Below, in pieces: positions 17,957 through 27,254 of a stretch of 64,000 nt of DNA. The stretch's first letter is position 1, and each line of letters starts with the position of its first letter. The notes under the pieces are model-generated. The model did not search any database, had not been told where the DNA came from, and was given only the letters and a program-made list of their open reading frames with translations. The stretch is from Streptomyces sp. MMG1121 (lineage in GTDB: Bacteria > Actinomycetota > Actinomycetes > Streptomycetales > Streptomycetaceae). The position numbers and the translations under genes were made by a program. The DNA lies in assembly GCF_001280015.1 (NCBI RefSeq), contig NZ_LGDV01000238.1, forward strand, positions 62,001 through 126,000, given 5' to 3'.

Positions 17957-18457
17957 TCAGGACTGCGCGGTCCGGAACGCGAGATACCGGTTGAAGACAT
18001 CGTGGCTGTCGGGAGTGAAGCGCCACTCCGACAGGGCCGAGTGAAGCTCCGGCTCGGTCAGCCAGCCATGCCAGGCGACCTCATCAGGATCGGGGACCAC
18101 AGCGTCCGGAACCACGGCTTCATGCACGCCGAGCCAGTGAGGGCTCAGGCCGCTGCGGTAGAGGAACGTGAACAGCAAGCGCGGCAGGCCACGAATGCCC
18201 AGCTCTTCGGCCAGCTCCCGCGCGGCAGCCTGCTCATAGGACTCGCCGACATCCACAGCACCACCGACCACGACCTCGTAGAGCCCGGGGAAGCGTGACA
18301 GCTGCTCCGACCGCCGGTGGACGAGGATCCGGCCACGCGCATCACGACACACCGTCACAGCGACCCGATGCAGCCAGCCCTCCCGCACGGCCTCCCGCCG
18401 GCTGACCACCCCCAGCACACGATCCTGACCGTCGACACGCTCCACCAGTTCATCCAC
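17957..18457 (-). CDS. Nudix hydrolase, IPP-isomerase-like subgroup
   Basis: This encodes 166 residues from the GTG at 18457, chosen because family members begin with DELVERVDGQDRVLG and AGGG lies eight bases upstream; the frame is open further. The Nudix box is complete: GAVDVGESYEQ then AARELAEELGI, fitting GX5EX7REUXEEXGU. VHRRSEQLSRFPGLYE and WHGWLTEPEL are typical of actinobacterial Nudix proteins that resemble isopentenyl-diphosphate isomerase but hydrolyse nucleoside-diphosphate derivatives. It should act in the cytoplasm with Mg2+. The substrate is unknown. Confidence 0.85.
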   Translation of the reverse strand: MDELVERVDGQDRVLGVVSRREAVREGWLHRVAVTVCRDARGRILVHRRSEQLSRFPGLYEVVVGGAVDVGESYEQAAARELAEELGIRGLPRLLFTFLYRSGLSPHWLGVHEAVVPDAVVPDPDEVAWHGWLTEPELHSALSEWRFTPDSHDVFNRYLAFRTAQS

Positions 18458-18659
18458 GAAGCACACCCTGGCAGAACCCACCGACAACGCCGCTTCTCGG
18501 CGCCCCACAGAGGCCGACCCAAGAGCACCTGCACCAGGAGGCCGCATGCGGATGACGACAGTTGTCGTGCAAATACGACACCCATCGTGCTCAGGCTCAC
18601 CAGAGCATCACGGCTGGGCGAGGATCCGGGCCCGGAGGAGTTCGAACCAAGCTCGGCCA

Positions 18660-18960
18660 CACATAGCCCTCTTGGGTGTTTTCACCCTGTTTACATGTCC
18701 TTCGACGACCCCGGAGCTCCATGGCACGGTGAGTCCGGCGGTGACGGCGTCGAGATCCTGGCGGAAGAAGCCGGCGAAGCCCTTCATGGGCTTCGGTGCG
18801 TCCTGTTCGGCCTGCCGGATCCAATCCAGCAGGAGGTATCCGTGTTGCTGGCGGACCTGGTCGGCGAGGTGCGGGCGAGGTCGCAGGCCCGGGTGACGTC
18901 CGGGCGGGCGAGCCGGACCTGGAGCAGCCGCTGGTCCTGGCTCTCGGTGAGCGTCCTCTT
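18660..18960 (-). pseudogene. ISL3-family transposase C-terminal fragment
   Basis: The reverse strand reads TLTESQDQRLLQVRLARPDV and TRACDLARTS, then in shifted frames the KPMKGFAGFLRQDLDAVTAG-like block and GVVEGHV region. It matches the same segment of the ISL3 relic at 12553-13122 but on the opposite strand and with more frameshifts. It cuts off the regulator tail at 18979. Confidence 0.6.
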
Positions 18961-18978
18961 CGTGGTGGATCCCGCCAA

Positions 18979-19345
18979 GTTCGATTTCTACTCGATAAAC
19001 TGCTACCGGCTGGTAGGCGAGGACAAGCTTGCCCGGACACTCGCGGAAGAGGTTCTACGCGCCGGAACGGACTTCGACGGCACGGAACGCTCCCCCATGC
19101 GGAGCACCGGAGCACGGGTAACGCTCGGAGTCACCGCAGCACGTGAGGGTGACCTCGAACAAGCCCTCATCCATGGCGAGCGGGCGCTACAGGACGACCG
19201 GCAGTCCGTCCCCTCCCTCATCATGACCAGCCGAGAACTCGCGGCCGTCATGAGGCTGCGCTGCAACAAGGAACCGACAGCACAGGGCTACCTGAAGAAC
19301 CTGCAAGAGCTGGGGAGGGAGAAGCCGGGATTCCTCCCCTCCTGA
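18979..19345 (+). pseudogene. TPR-type regulator C-terminal fragment
   Basis: About 120 residues read like the helical C-terminus of Streptomyces XRE/TPR regulators: INCYRLVGEDKLARTLAEEV, ARVTLGVTAAREGDLEQAL, HGERALQDDRQSVPSLIM. No DNA-binding domain is present and the 5' end meets ISL3 sequence, so the gene was truncated by the element. The open frame continues upstream without meaning. Confidence 0.55.
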
Positions 19346-19363
19346 GCGGAACAAACAGAAAGC

Positions 19364-19392
19364 GGGCGCGGCCTCCAATCGGGGCCGCGCCC
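19364..19392. terminator. Bidirectional terminator hairpin
   Basis: GGGCGCGGCC and GGCCGCGCCC form a perfect ten-pair GC stem with a nine-base loop. It lies between the converging ends of the TPR fragment (19345) and the secreted peptide gene (19414). There is no U-tract, as is common in Streptomyces. Confidence 0.75.
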
Positions 19393-19413
19393 GTCTCAGC
19401 TCTCGGGGTGTGG

Positions 19414-19755
19414 TCAGTCGTGGAGCTTGTGCAGCCACAGCCCCACGCCTACGCCGTTGCTGGTGAGGGCGCAAACGTGGTTGTCGAACTTGCCCCGGTC
19501 CGCGTCTACGGCGCTGGTGCCCGCTTTGTTGCAGTTGTCGTAGGTCCAGTACCAGGTCTGGTACTCCCAGCATGGAACCGTGTTGTTGTTGTCGGAGCAG
19601 CTCGGGGTGGGCACGTTGTCATGTGGCCCCGCCGGGGCGGCTGACCTCACGGGCCTGTGACTGTCGGTGGCTGCCTGCGCTGTCGTTGCGACGGTGCCAA
19701 GACTACTGATCACAGCGGCCGTCACAGCGATTGCCATGCGCGCAGAAACGGTCAT
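19414..19755 (-). CDS. Small secreted cysteine-containing protein
   Basis: This encodes 113 residues. The start is the ATG at 19755, preceded by AGAGGGA. A signal peptide of about 28 residues (hydrophobic core MAIAVTAAVISSLGTVATT) ends at AQA, giving a mature protein of roughly 85 residues. It holds four Cys (CSDNNN, PCWEYQTW, NCNKAG, VCALT), allowing two disulfide bonds, plus a Tyr/Trp-rich patch (YQTWYWTYDN). It is probably exported and folded outside the cell. No known family is recognised; a small inhibitor, toxin-like or coat protein is possible. A hairpin terminator follows its stop. Confidence 0.65.
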   Translation of the reverse strand: MTVSARMAIAVTAAVISSLGTVATTAQAATDSHRPVRSAAPAGPHDNVPTPSCSDNNNTVPCWEYQTWYWTYDNCNKAGTSAVDADRGKFDNHVCALTSNGVGVGLWLHKLHD

Positions 19756-20001
19756 CGATACATCCCTCTTCTCACGGCAGGCCCCTCCCGCAGGAGGAAT
19801 GAGCCTGTACCCGATGGGCAGCCCGAACCAAGCTCCCCATCGGGCGATACCCAGAGGAAACGTTCCCCCATTCATGCCCTGACCTGGGGATTCACGCAAT
19901 CGCGGCCAGAACCGCTTTCGACCCTGACAAGATTTCCATGAGGCCGGGGTGTGCGACCGTGCGCTGGTGACGCTCCGTCACACTTCCCGGCATTGTCAGC
20001 G

Positions 20002-21180
20002 AGTGTGATGACCTCGTACGGATGGTGTTTCCGCACCTCGATGCGGTGCTGGTGGAGCGGGTGTGGGTGGAGGGCACCGCGATCTGCATCTCGGCCCGCA
20101 CTCGCGAGTCGATGGTTGCCTGTCCGGATTGTGGCCGAGGTTCAGTGCTGGTGCACAGCCGCTATACCCGCACATTGGCTGATGACGCCGTCGGTGGTCG
20201 CCCGCTGCTGATCGGCCTGTCAGTGCGGCGGCTGTTCAGTGACGGCCCGAGCTGCGGTCGCCGGACGTTCGCCGAGCAGGTCGACGGGTGACGGTGCGCT
20301 ACCAGCGCCGCACTCCGTTGCTGCGCATCTGGTGGAGATGGCCGGGCTGCTGTTCGCCGGCCGGGGCGGCGCCCGGCTGCCGCAGATCGTGAACGTGACG
20401 CTGTCGCGTACGGGTGTGCTGTTACACCTGATGCGCATGCCGCTGCCGTCGGCAACGACTCCGCGAGTGCTGGGCGTTGATGACTTCGCGCTGTACGCGC
20501 ACGTCTTCGGCACGCTGCTGGTGGATGCTGATACCCGGCTGCCGATCGCGCTGTGGGCGGGACGCGGCGCCGAGCAGCTGGCTGCCTGGCTGCGCGCGCA
20601 TCCCGGAGTTGAGGTTGTTTGCCGGGACGGATCGTTGGCCTACCGGCAGGGCATCACCGACGGCGCCCCGGACGCGGTCCAGGTCAGCGACCGCTTCCAC
20701 CTCTGGCAGGGGCTGTCGAAACGGGTGGTGGAAATCGCCGCCGCCCACCGCGGCTGCCTGCCGAACGCACTGCCCGATCCCGAACCGGCACCGCAGGGCC
20801 CGTCCGCGAGGGCACCGTCCGAACGAGCGGATACACCCGCCCGTCGCCACGCCAAGCGGTTGTTTGAGGCGGTGCACGCGGTGACCGACACTGGCCGCTC
20901 GATCAACGCGGCAGCTCGCGAGCTGGGCCTGGGCTGGCGCACGGTGCGCAAGTACGCCCAGGCCGCCACCTGGGACGAGTGCGTACGGCGGACCCGCCCA
21001 CGCCGACCGACGAGCCTCGATCCATACATGGAGTACCTGCGTCTGCGCTGGGAAAAGGAGGGCGAGCACAGCGCGACAGTGCTGCACCAAGAACTTGTCA
21101 CCGAGGGCTACTGCGGCCACTACCAGCGGGTCAAGACGGCCGTCGCGCCTCTGCGTCGCGGCCTTCCTCCGGACCAGGCA
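20002..21180 (+). pseudogene. ISL3-family transposase, nearly full but frameshifted and 3'-truncated
   Basis: The N-terminal part (VFPHLDAVLVERVWVEG, a zinc-finger CPDCGRGSVLVHSRYTR and CGRRTFAEQVDG) is in one frame up to about 20288. About 50 bp lie in a second frame (VTVRYQRRTPLL), then the DDE core continues in a third: PRVLGVDDFALYAHVFGTLL, VVCRDGSLAYRQGITDGAPD, VQVSDRFHLWQGLSKRV. It ends at about GYCGHYQRVKTAVAPL, before the final catalytic Glu region. It is the longest transposase relic in the window and inactive as read. Confidence 0.75.
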
Positions 21181-21353
21181 GGCAGATGCCGCACGACTCA
21201 CATGCCGGGTCCCCGTGGACCTGAGAATCCCAGGGCCACGCACCTAGGAGAACCGTGACCAAAGGTCGTCTGGAACGCCCGCGGTCACGGATTCGCGGGT
21301 TCCCCGATGGGGCGAAGCGGGCGTCCGTACGATCCGGGCGGGAGGTGCGTTCA

Positions 21354-22334
21354 ATGGCTTTTGATCACGGGGCGCCGCATGATCTGGATTCCGGTCTGGA
21401 ACAGGCTGCTGACTGCGGCGATACACGCGCAATGATGCATCTGGCTGACAGCCTGAAACGCCGCGATACCAGCCAGGCAGAGCGGTGGATTCGCAAAGCT
21501 GCTGAGGCCGGCGAACCGGAAGCGATGTACCGTCTCGCCCAGCTGATGACCGGACAGCGGGCAGACGAAGCCGAGTATTGGCACCAGCGAGCTGCCGAAA
21601 CTGGGCATGTCCAGGCCATGTATGTGACCGGTATGACCGCTCAGGACACCGAGGAGCGCGAGAGGTGGCTTCGGCGCGCTGCCGAGATGGGGCTGGCGGA
21701 TGCGGCGCTGGCACTTGGCCGCCAACTGCGCGACCGTGGCGTATTCCGCGAGGCGGAACATTGGCTGCGCACTGCCGAGACCGAAGAGAGGCACTGGGCG
21801 AAGCCCGTCGACGCCGGCCTCGGACCACGACATCAAGCCTGCCTCGATCTCGCTGATCTTCTGGAGGCACAGGGCCGCGTCGACGAGGCGAGCCGCGAGC
21901 GGGACAAGGCCAACAGTATCCGGGACTGGGAGTGGAATATGAATTCCGCCCTCTTCTTCCGGCGCTCGGCCTCGGGAACAGTTGCGGTGACTGCGGTGGT
22001 CACGGCCGCCGTCATCCCCTTCGTGCAGGCGTTGGTGTCCAAGGTCGCCGAGGATGCTTACGGTAAGGCGCGCGAGATCGTCCGACGCATGCTCCGCCGA
22101 GCACCTGGCCCGGCCGCCGCCGACAGCGCGGCGACGCTGCTCATCGCGGACGATCCCGACGAGCGCATCACCTTGTACCTCTGGTCGAACGTCACGGACG
22201 ACGCGCTGCGAGCGTTGTCTTGCCTCGATCTCAACGAATTGACCGCACAGAGGCCCGACCGCGGACGAGTCCGTCTGGTCTGGAATCCGGCCACGTCCCG
22301 CTGGCAGATCCGAGGCGACGAAGGAAACCGGTGA
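21354..22334 (+). CDS. Sel1-repeat protein with a membrane segment
   Basis: This encodes 326 residues. The ATG at 21354 is chosen because GGGAGGTG precedes it; the frame is open further up. Residues about 10-190 contain Sel1/TPR-like helical repeats (AERWIRKAAEAGEPEAMYRL, AEYWHQRAAETGHVQAMYV, ERWLRRAAEMGLADAALALG, AEHWLRTAE). A hydrophobic stretch about 205-225 (VAVTAVVTAAVIPFVQAL) may be a membrane anchor. The C-terminal part (ITLYLWSNVTDDALRALSCL, RVRLVWNPATSRWQIRG) looks like a compact domain shared by other Streptomyces proteins of unknown function. A scaffold or signalling role is likely but unproven. It follows an ISL3 relic and has no operon partner. Confidence 0.65.
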   Translation: MAFDHGAPHDLDSGLEQAADCGDTRAMMHLADSLKRRDTSQAERWIRKAAEAGEPEAMYRLAQLMTGQRADEAEYWHQRAAETGHVQAMYVTGMTAQDTEERERWLRRAAEMGLADAALALGRQLRDRGVFREAEHWLRTAETEERHWAKPVDAGLGPRHQACLDLADLLEAQGRVDEASRERDKANSIRDWEWNMNSALFFRRSASGTVAVTAVVTAAVIPFVQALVSKVAEDAYGKAREIVRRMLRRAPGPAAADSAATLLIADDPDERITLYLWSNVTDDALRALSCLDLNELTAQRPDRGRVRLVWNPATSRWQIRGDEGNR

Positions 22335-22684
22335 CTACACCCGCATGGCGCACAAGGATCTCCGGGTGAGATTTTGAGTCTGTGACCGACCTGACGGCTG
22401 CTTTGCATCTCGACTGCGGCGATGCCGAGGATCGCCTGGCGGTCTGGGACTACACAGCCGTACGCCACGTCTCGCAGCTGGCCCGCCAGGAAGAGACCTC
22501 GCCCATGGAGCGGATCCACGCCCTGGAAATACTGGCCAGGGAATCGAAAAGGCGTGTATGCCGTGCTCGTTGCCGCCCCGGTTGTCGTGACCCGCAGTGT
22601 GGGGGAACCGGCTCCCGTCAGGTCCAGTTCCATGCCCGGGACCGGGTGTCAGGTACCGGTCCCGGGCGGTCTGAGAGGGAGAGG
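22335..22684. other. Intergenic stretch with no supported gene
   Basis: About 350 bp between convergent genes. A short frame from 22382 (LTAALHLDCGDAEDRLAVWD) looks coding-like for some 55 residues and then decays. No family, ribosome binding site or hairpin was recognised. Confidence 0.3.
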
Positions 22685-23630
22685 TCAGGACCGGGCGTTC
22701 ACGGTGGTGGCGAGCGGGAGCGACTCCAGACTGGAGCCGACGTGGACGGTGTAGTGGCCAGGGAGGGTGGTCCAAGTGCCGGTTGACTCGCCCCAGATCT
22801 GGAAGGCGCGTGCCGGCAGATCGATCTCCGCGACGACCGGTTCGCCGGGCTCGGCGACGACGTTCGCGAAGCCCGCCAGCCACATCCGGGCCCGTTCGAT
22901 GGGCGGTCCGGCTTCGGCGGGCGCGAGATAGAGCTGCACGACTTCGCGGCCTGGGCGGTCGCCGGAGTTCCGGAGCTGGACCCGGACGGTGCGGTCGCGA
23001 AGCTCGATGCGCTCGTATGTCCAACGCGTGTAGCCGAGGCCGTGGCCGAAGGGGTAGGCGGGTGCGACGCCGCCGTGCTGCCAGGCGCGGTAGCCGACGA
23101 AGATGCCTTCGTCGTACGTCAGGACTCCGTCCTCGGGCGTGACGCGAGTGACGGGTGCGTCCTCCAGGCGGGCGGGCCATGTGGTGGGCAGCCGGCCGCC
23201 CGGTTCCTCCCGGCCGAGGAGGACGTCGGCGAGGGCCGCACCGCCCTCCTGGCCCGGGATCCAGGTCAGGAGGACGGCGGCCACGTCCTCACGCCAGGGC
23301 ATCTCGACCGGAGCCCCGGCGTTGGCCACGACGACGGTACGGGGGTTGGCGGCGGCAACGCGGGTGACGAGCTCGTCCTGGCGGCCGGGCAGACGGAGGC
23401 TTGTCCGGTCGAAGCCTTCGGATTCGACGCATTCGGTGGTGGCGACCACGACGACGGCTGTGTCGGCGGCGCGGGCGGCGGCGACGGCCTCTTCGATCAG
23501 CACGTCCTCGTCGCGTTCGGGGTCTCGGTGGGTGAGACCGAAGGTGACGCCGCGGATCGGCCCGTACGACACCTTCGGAGCGCGGTGGAGGAGGCTGACC
23601 TCGACGGTGCGCCCCGCCTCTAGGCCGGTC
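22685..23630 (-). pseudogene. GH3 beta-glucosidase, C-terminal part only
   Basis: About 315 residues contain the GH3 C-terminal alpha/beta sandwich (AADTAVVVVATTECVESEGF, DRTSLRLPGRQDELV, LTWIPGQEGGAALADVLLG, GRLPTTWP), YPFGHGLGYTRWTY, and the fibronectin-like domain (DRPGREVVQLYLAPAEAG). The N-terminal TIM barrel with the catalytic Asp is missing, although the frame runs on into antisense of other sequence. Residues just before the break resemble a PA14-type domain end (GLEAGRTVEVSLLHRA). This is a truncated relic of a secreted or cytoplasmic beta-glucosidase; activity is not expected. Confidence 0.75.
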
Positions 23631-23634
23631 ACCG

Positions 23635-23958
23635 CCGAGCACCTCCTGGTACGGGAGCAGCGGGCGCAGGCAGAGGCGTCACGGCAGCCACCACCGCGTC
23701 CCGAGGACTTCCCCACCGGACCGTTGAGCGTCCATGTCCCCCTGTGCGACCTGCTCAGGCGCCCCGGGGCAGCGGCCGTTCTGAGGGAACACCTCGCAAC
23801 CCTCCTCGACGGCCTCTTCGCCCGCATGGCCGCCGACCTCGCCCTCCTCCAGATCGCCGCCTTCGCGGTCGGCCTGCTGCCGGCCGCACGCCTGCACACC
23901 ATCGCCACCGAACTCTCCGAGGCCGAAACCCGGTCCGGCACGGCAGGGAGCACCCACC
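23635..23958 (+). pseudogene. Unrecognised helical C-terminal fragment
   Basis: The forward frame reads GPLSVHVPLCDLLRRPGAAA, LREHLATLLDGLFARMAADL and ALLQIAAFAVGLLPAARL, a coding-like amphipathic helical segment seen at the end of some actinobacterial hydrolases. It has no start of its own and begins at the break of the GH3 relic. Function is not assigned. Confidence 0.4.
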
Positions 23959-24046
23959 GTGGACGCTGACGTCATCGTCGTCGGGGCAGGACCTCACCGG
24001 GCTGGTCCCCGTGCATGAACCGACTTCCCGGGGACGGAAGTTGGCG
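23959..24046 (+). pseudogene. FAD-binding dehydrogenase start, truncated
   Basis: From a GTG at 23959 the frame gives VDADVIVVGAG, then after a one-base shift LTGLVPVHEPTSRGRKLA. This is the first FAD-binding strand and helix of a KstD-like flavoprotein. It ends after about 28 residues where an IS5 fragment begins. Confidence 0.5.
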
Positions 24047-24311
24047 TCGGCGTCCAGTTCCGTCGTGGTCTTCGGGACACCGGCGGCCGCTCGGACGGAC
24101 TGGGCGTCGGTGATCACGAGGGACGGGTCCTCCAATCGCCGGGCTCTCTCCCGCACCTGGTAGCACAGGAGTTCCTGGATCCCCGCCGGTCAAGACCGTC
24201 TTCGCGCCACAGGCCGAAGTAGTAGAACGCCGCTGACCAGAACGCTGGCGCGCCCTGGTCACCACCCGGCGCGAGTACCTGGGGATCACGGGCTGGTGCC
24301 GCATCAAGCAA
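24047..24311 (-). pseudogene. IS5-family transposase fragment
   Basis: The reverse strand contains AFYYFGLWREDGLD and, after a frameshift, RERARRLEDPSLVITDAQSV with AAAGVP, the region around the first catalytic Asp of Streptomyces IS5 (IS1647-like) transposases. Both ends are gone. Confidence 0.65.
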
Positions 24312-24379
24312 CGTTCGCCCTCTGGTGATGTCTCGCTGGAGTGCTGCGCCGGGTGGTACCGGACGGCCAGGATGATCAC

Positions 24380-25125
24380 GTGGCGGAACGCGTGCAGGTC
24401 CGGGAGATTGATGACGCTGAGGGCAGACGTCTGCTGCGGACCATCCGCAGGGGTACCGGCTCGGCAGTGACCTGGCGGCGTGCGCAGATGGTGCTGTTAT
24501 CCGCGCAGGGCAAGTCCGTGGGGAAGATCGCCGAGGTGACGTTCACCAGCCCTGACCGGGTCCGGGACGTGATCCACGACTTCAGCGCCGACGGCTTCGA
24601 GGCGCTCTACCCGAAGTACAAAGGCGGCAGGCCGAGAACTTTGCCCCTCCCGGAACGCCGGGAGGATCAAAGAGATCGCCAAGTCCAGGCCGGCCGAGCA
24701 CGGCCTGCCGTTCTCGACCTGGAGCCTGGCCAAGCTGGCCGACTTCCTGGTCGCCGAGGGGACGGTCGACGACACCAGCCACGAGGGCCTTCGCATCCTG
24801 CTCCGCGCGGAAGACGTCTCCTTTCAACGCATAAAGACCTGGAAGACCTCACGAGACCCCGACTACGCGGCCAAACGGCCCGTGTCGAACACCTCTACGC
24901 GATCGCCGACGGCGAGGTCGTACACGAGGACGGCGAACCCGAAGTCATCTTCTGCATGGACGAGTTCGGGCCGCTCAACCTACAGCCCCACCCCGGCCGA
25001 CACTGGACCGAACGAACCGGCCGGCACAAGGACCCTGACCGCGAGCCCAGACCCCGACGCCGAGCGACCTACACAGGCCCGCACGAGGTCCGCCACCTCT
25101 TCGCCGCCTACGACCATCATCGGCG
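24380..25125 (+). pseudogene. IS630-family transposase, frameshifted and 3'-truncated
   Basis: From a GTG at 24380: REIDDAEGRRLLRTIRRGTG, AQMVLLSAQGKSVGKIAEVT and ALYPKYKGGRPRT. A frameshift near 24655 leads to RPAEHGLPFSTWSLAKLADF and SFQRIKTWKTSRDPDYA, and a second near 24870 leads to EVIFCMDEFGPLNLQPHPGR, holding the first catalytic Asp. Similarity ends at VRHLFAAYD, before the second catalytic Asp. It is inactive. Confidence 0.75.
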
Positions 25126-25284
25126 GCGGCGCGCTGGAAGTGGTCCCGATGCAGGAGCACGGTGGCCGGACCGTCCGGGTTGCGTGCCGGCGCCGCGCCG
25201 TGGTCGGGCGGGATCAGCTCTCGTGACGGTCCGGCCACAGCCGACGTCCAGCCAGACGCAACTTCTTCGCGTTAGAGTGTCCCC

Positions 25285-25863
25285 ATGAGTGCCCGTGCGA
25301 CCACACGCCCCGGCGGGCGCAGTGCCCGCGTCCAGCAGTCCGTGCACCAGGCTGTCCGTGATCTGGAGGCGGAGGTGGGGCGGGATGCACTGACCGTGCC
25401 CCTGGTCGCGGCCCGTGCGGGGGTCACACCGTCCACCGTCTACCGGCGCTGGGGGGACCTGCGGGAACTGCTGTCCGACGTGGCCGTCGAGCGGCTGCGC
25501 CCGGACGCCCCACCGGCCGATCGAGGCAGCCTGCGGGCGGACCTGGAGGCGTGGACCGAGCAGTTCGCCGAGGAGATGTCCTCGACGGCCGGGCGTACGT
25601 ACATCCGCGACGCCCTGCTCGGCGACCCCGAGCAGGGCAACGCGGCCCGCTGCTCCGACTACGCCGCCGAGCAGCTGAAGGTCATCGGCGTGCGCGCGGC
25701 CGGGCGCGGGGAGGCCGTACCGGACGTGGAGACGCTGCTGGACGTCATCGTCGCCCCGCTGATGTACCGGATCCTGTTCCGCCCCTCGGACCTGTCCGAG
25801 GCGTACGTCGGCCGCCTGGTGACGGCGGCACTCGGACACACCGCGCCTCCTCCGGGCACATAA
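25285..25863 (+). CDS. TetR/AcrR family regulator
   Basis: This encodes 192 residues. The HTH is at about 20-60 (VPLVAARAGVTPSTVYRRWG, DLRELLSDVAVERL), with a TetR_C-type C-terminal domain (EEMSSTAGRTYIRDALLGDP, APLMYRILFRPSDLSEAYVG) like regulators of MFS exporters. It is followed 83 bp downstream by an MFS transporter gene and then an MBL-fold hydrolase gene on the same strand. This order suggests an inducible resistance or degradation cassette. No clear palindrome was found upstream; AAATATTT lies between it and the transporter. Confidence 0.88.
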   Translation: MSARATTRPGGRSARVQQSVHQAVRDLEAEVGRDALTVPLVAARAGVTPSTVYRRWGDLRELLSDVAVERLRPDAPPADRGSLRADLEAWTEQFAEEMSSTAGRTYIRDALLGDPEQGNAARCSDYAAEQLKVIGVRAAGRGEAVPDVETLLDVIVAPLMYRILFRPSDLSEAYVGRLVTAALGHTAPPPGT

Positions 25864-25946
25864 AAGCTAAATATTTGCGTTTCAGTGCGGCATCGACCTA
25901 GGCTGCTTAATACAAAGCATTCGCCTTAAGGCTCAGAGGTGCTTCC

Positions 25947-27179
25947 ATGTCCAGCGTCACAGCCCTGCCGTCCCACCGCCGCCTGCCCGTACTCGGCCAC
26001 CGCAGTGCCTTCCGGCTCCACGCCTCAACCCTGGTCGGTCTGCTGGCCGCCTCCAGCGCACCGACGCCCCTGTACGCGCTCTACCAGGCCACCTGGCACT
26101 TCTCGCCCATGACGCTCACCGTCGTGTTCAGCGCCTATGCGCTCGCCCTGCTGGTGGCACTGCTGACCGCGGGCACACTCTCGGACCACCTGGGCCGACG
26201 CCCGGTCCTCGCTGGGGCGCTGCTGGCGGAGGCCGTCGCGATGGCCGTCTTCGCCACCGCGCAGGGGGTGCCGGAGCTGATCGCCGCCCGCATCCTGCAG
26301 GGCCTGGCCACCGGTGTGGCCACCAGCGCCGCCGGAGCCGCCCTGCTCGACTTCGAGGACCCCGACCGCCCGGGCCGGGCGGCGGTCGCCAACGGCATCA
26401 TGCCCGTGGCCGGCATGGCGGTCGGTGTGCTGGCCGCCACAGCCCTCGTGCAGTACGCGCCCGCACCCACCCGCACCGTCTACCTCCTGCTGTTCGTGCT
26501 CTTCATCGCACAGGCGGCCGCAGTGTGCTTTACCCCCGAGACCGCCGACACCGAGTCCGCCCGCGCCGAGTCCTGCGTCCGGCGCTCGCTGCGCCCCACG
26601 ATCACCGTCGCGCCCGCTTCCCGGCAGGGCCTGGCGCTCGCCGCGCCCGGCATTGTCGCGGCCTGGGCCCTGGGCGGCTTCTATTCCTCGCTCGGTTCTT
26701 CGCTCGCCCGGCTCATCGCCCCGCACGCCGCCCACGCGACCGGCGGACTGGTCTTCTTCACCCTGACGGCCGCAGCCGGTCTCGCCGGACACGCGGCCCG
26801 GGCGCTGCCCGCCCGCACCGCGAGCCTGGGCGGCACCGCGCTCCTTATCCCCGGGGCCCTGCTGACCTTGAGCGGCCCGCACCTGCACAGTCTCGTCGCG
26901 CTGTTCGCCGGCACTGCCCTGGCGGGCGTAGGCTTCGGCGCCGTCACCCAGGGCGCCCTGCGCCTGCTGCTGCCCCCGGCAGGTCCGGGCGAGCGTGCCG
27001 CCACACTCGCGGCCTACTACGCCCTCAGCTACCTGGCCATGAGCATCCCCGCTGTCCTCGCCGGCCTGCTGACCAACCTCTACGGCCTGCAGACCGCTGT
27101 CGCCCTCTACGGCGCGACGGTCGTCCTGCTGACCCTGACCGGCCTGATCCGCGCCGCGCGCCGACCGCGCTGGGCCTGA
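25947..27179 (+). CDS. MFS transporter
   Basis: This encodes 410 residues, the normal length for a 12-helix major facilitator. The ATG follows GAGGTG. Hydrophobic helices alternate throughout. The loop between helices 2 and 3 has GTLSDHLGRRPVLAGALL, the MFS signature, and LQGLATGVATSAAGAALLDF follows in helix 4. It resembles actinobacterial drug or small-molecule exporters located in the cytoplasmic membrane. It sits between a TetR gene and an MBL-fold gene with short gaps, probably under control of that TetR. Confidence 0.88.
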   Translation: MSSVTALPSHRRLPVLGHRSAFRLHASTLVGLLAASSAPTPLYALYQATWHFSPMTLTVVFSAYALALLVALLTAGTLSDHLGRRPVLAGALLAEAVAMAVFATAQGVPELIAARILQGLATGVATSAAGAALLDFEDPDRPGRAAVANGIMPVAGMAVGVLAATALVQYAPAPTRTVYLLLFVLFIAQAAAVCFTPETADTESARAESCVRRSLRPTITVAPASRQGLALAAPGIVAAWALGGFYSSLGSSLARLIAPHAAHATGGLVFFTLTAAAGLAGHAARALPARTASLGGTALLIPGALLTLSGPHLHSLVALFAGTALAGVGFGAVTQGALRLLLPPAGPGERAATLAAYYALSYLAMSIPAVLAGLLTNLYGLQTAVALYGATVVLLTLTGLIRAARRPRWA

Positions 27180-27254
27180 CCAGGGCCTGCCCTCCACAGC
27201 ACCACTCTCATCACCCCACCCGCGCCGCCCGGCACCACCGAAAGGGACCCACCG

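Noticed and set aside
24341..25288. Intact 315-codon gene
   Set aside because: The frame joins IS630 transposase pieces with out-of-frame stretches; the transposase is broken by two frameshifts and truncated.
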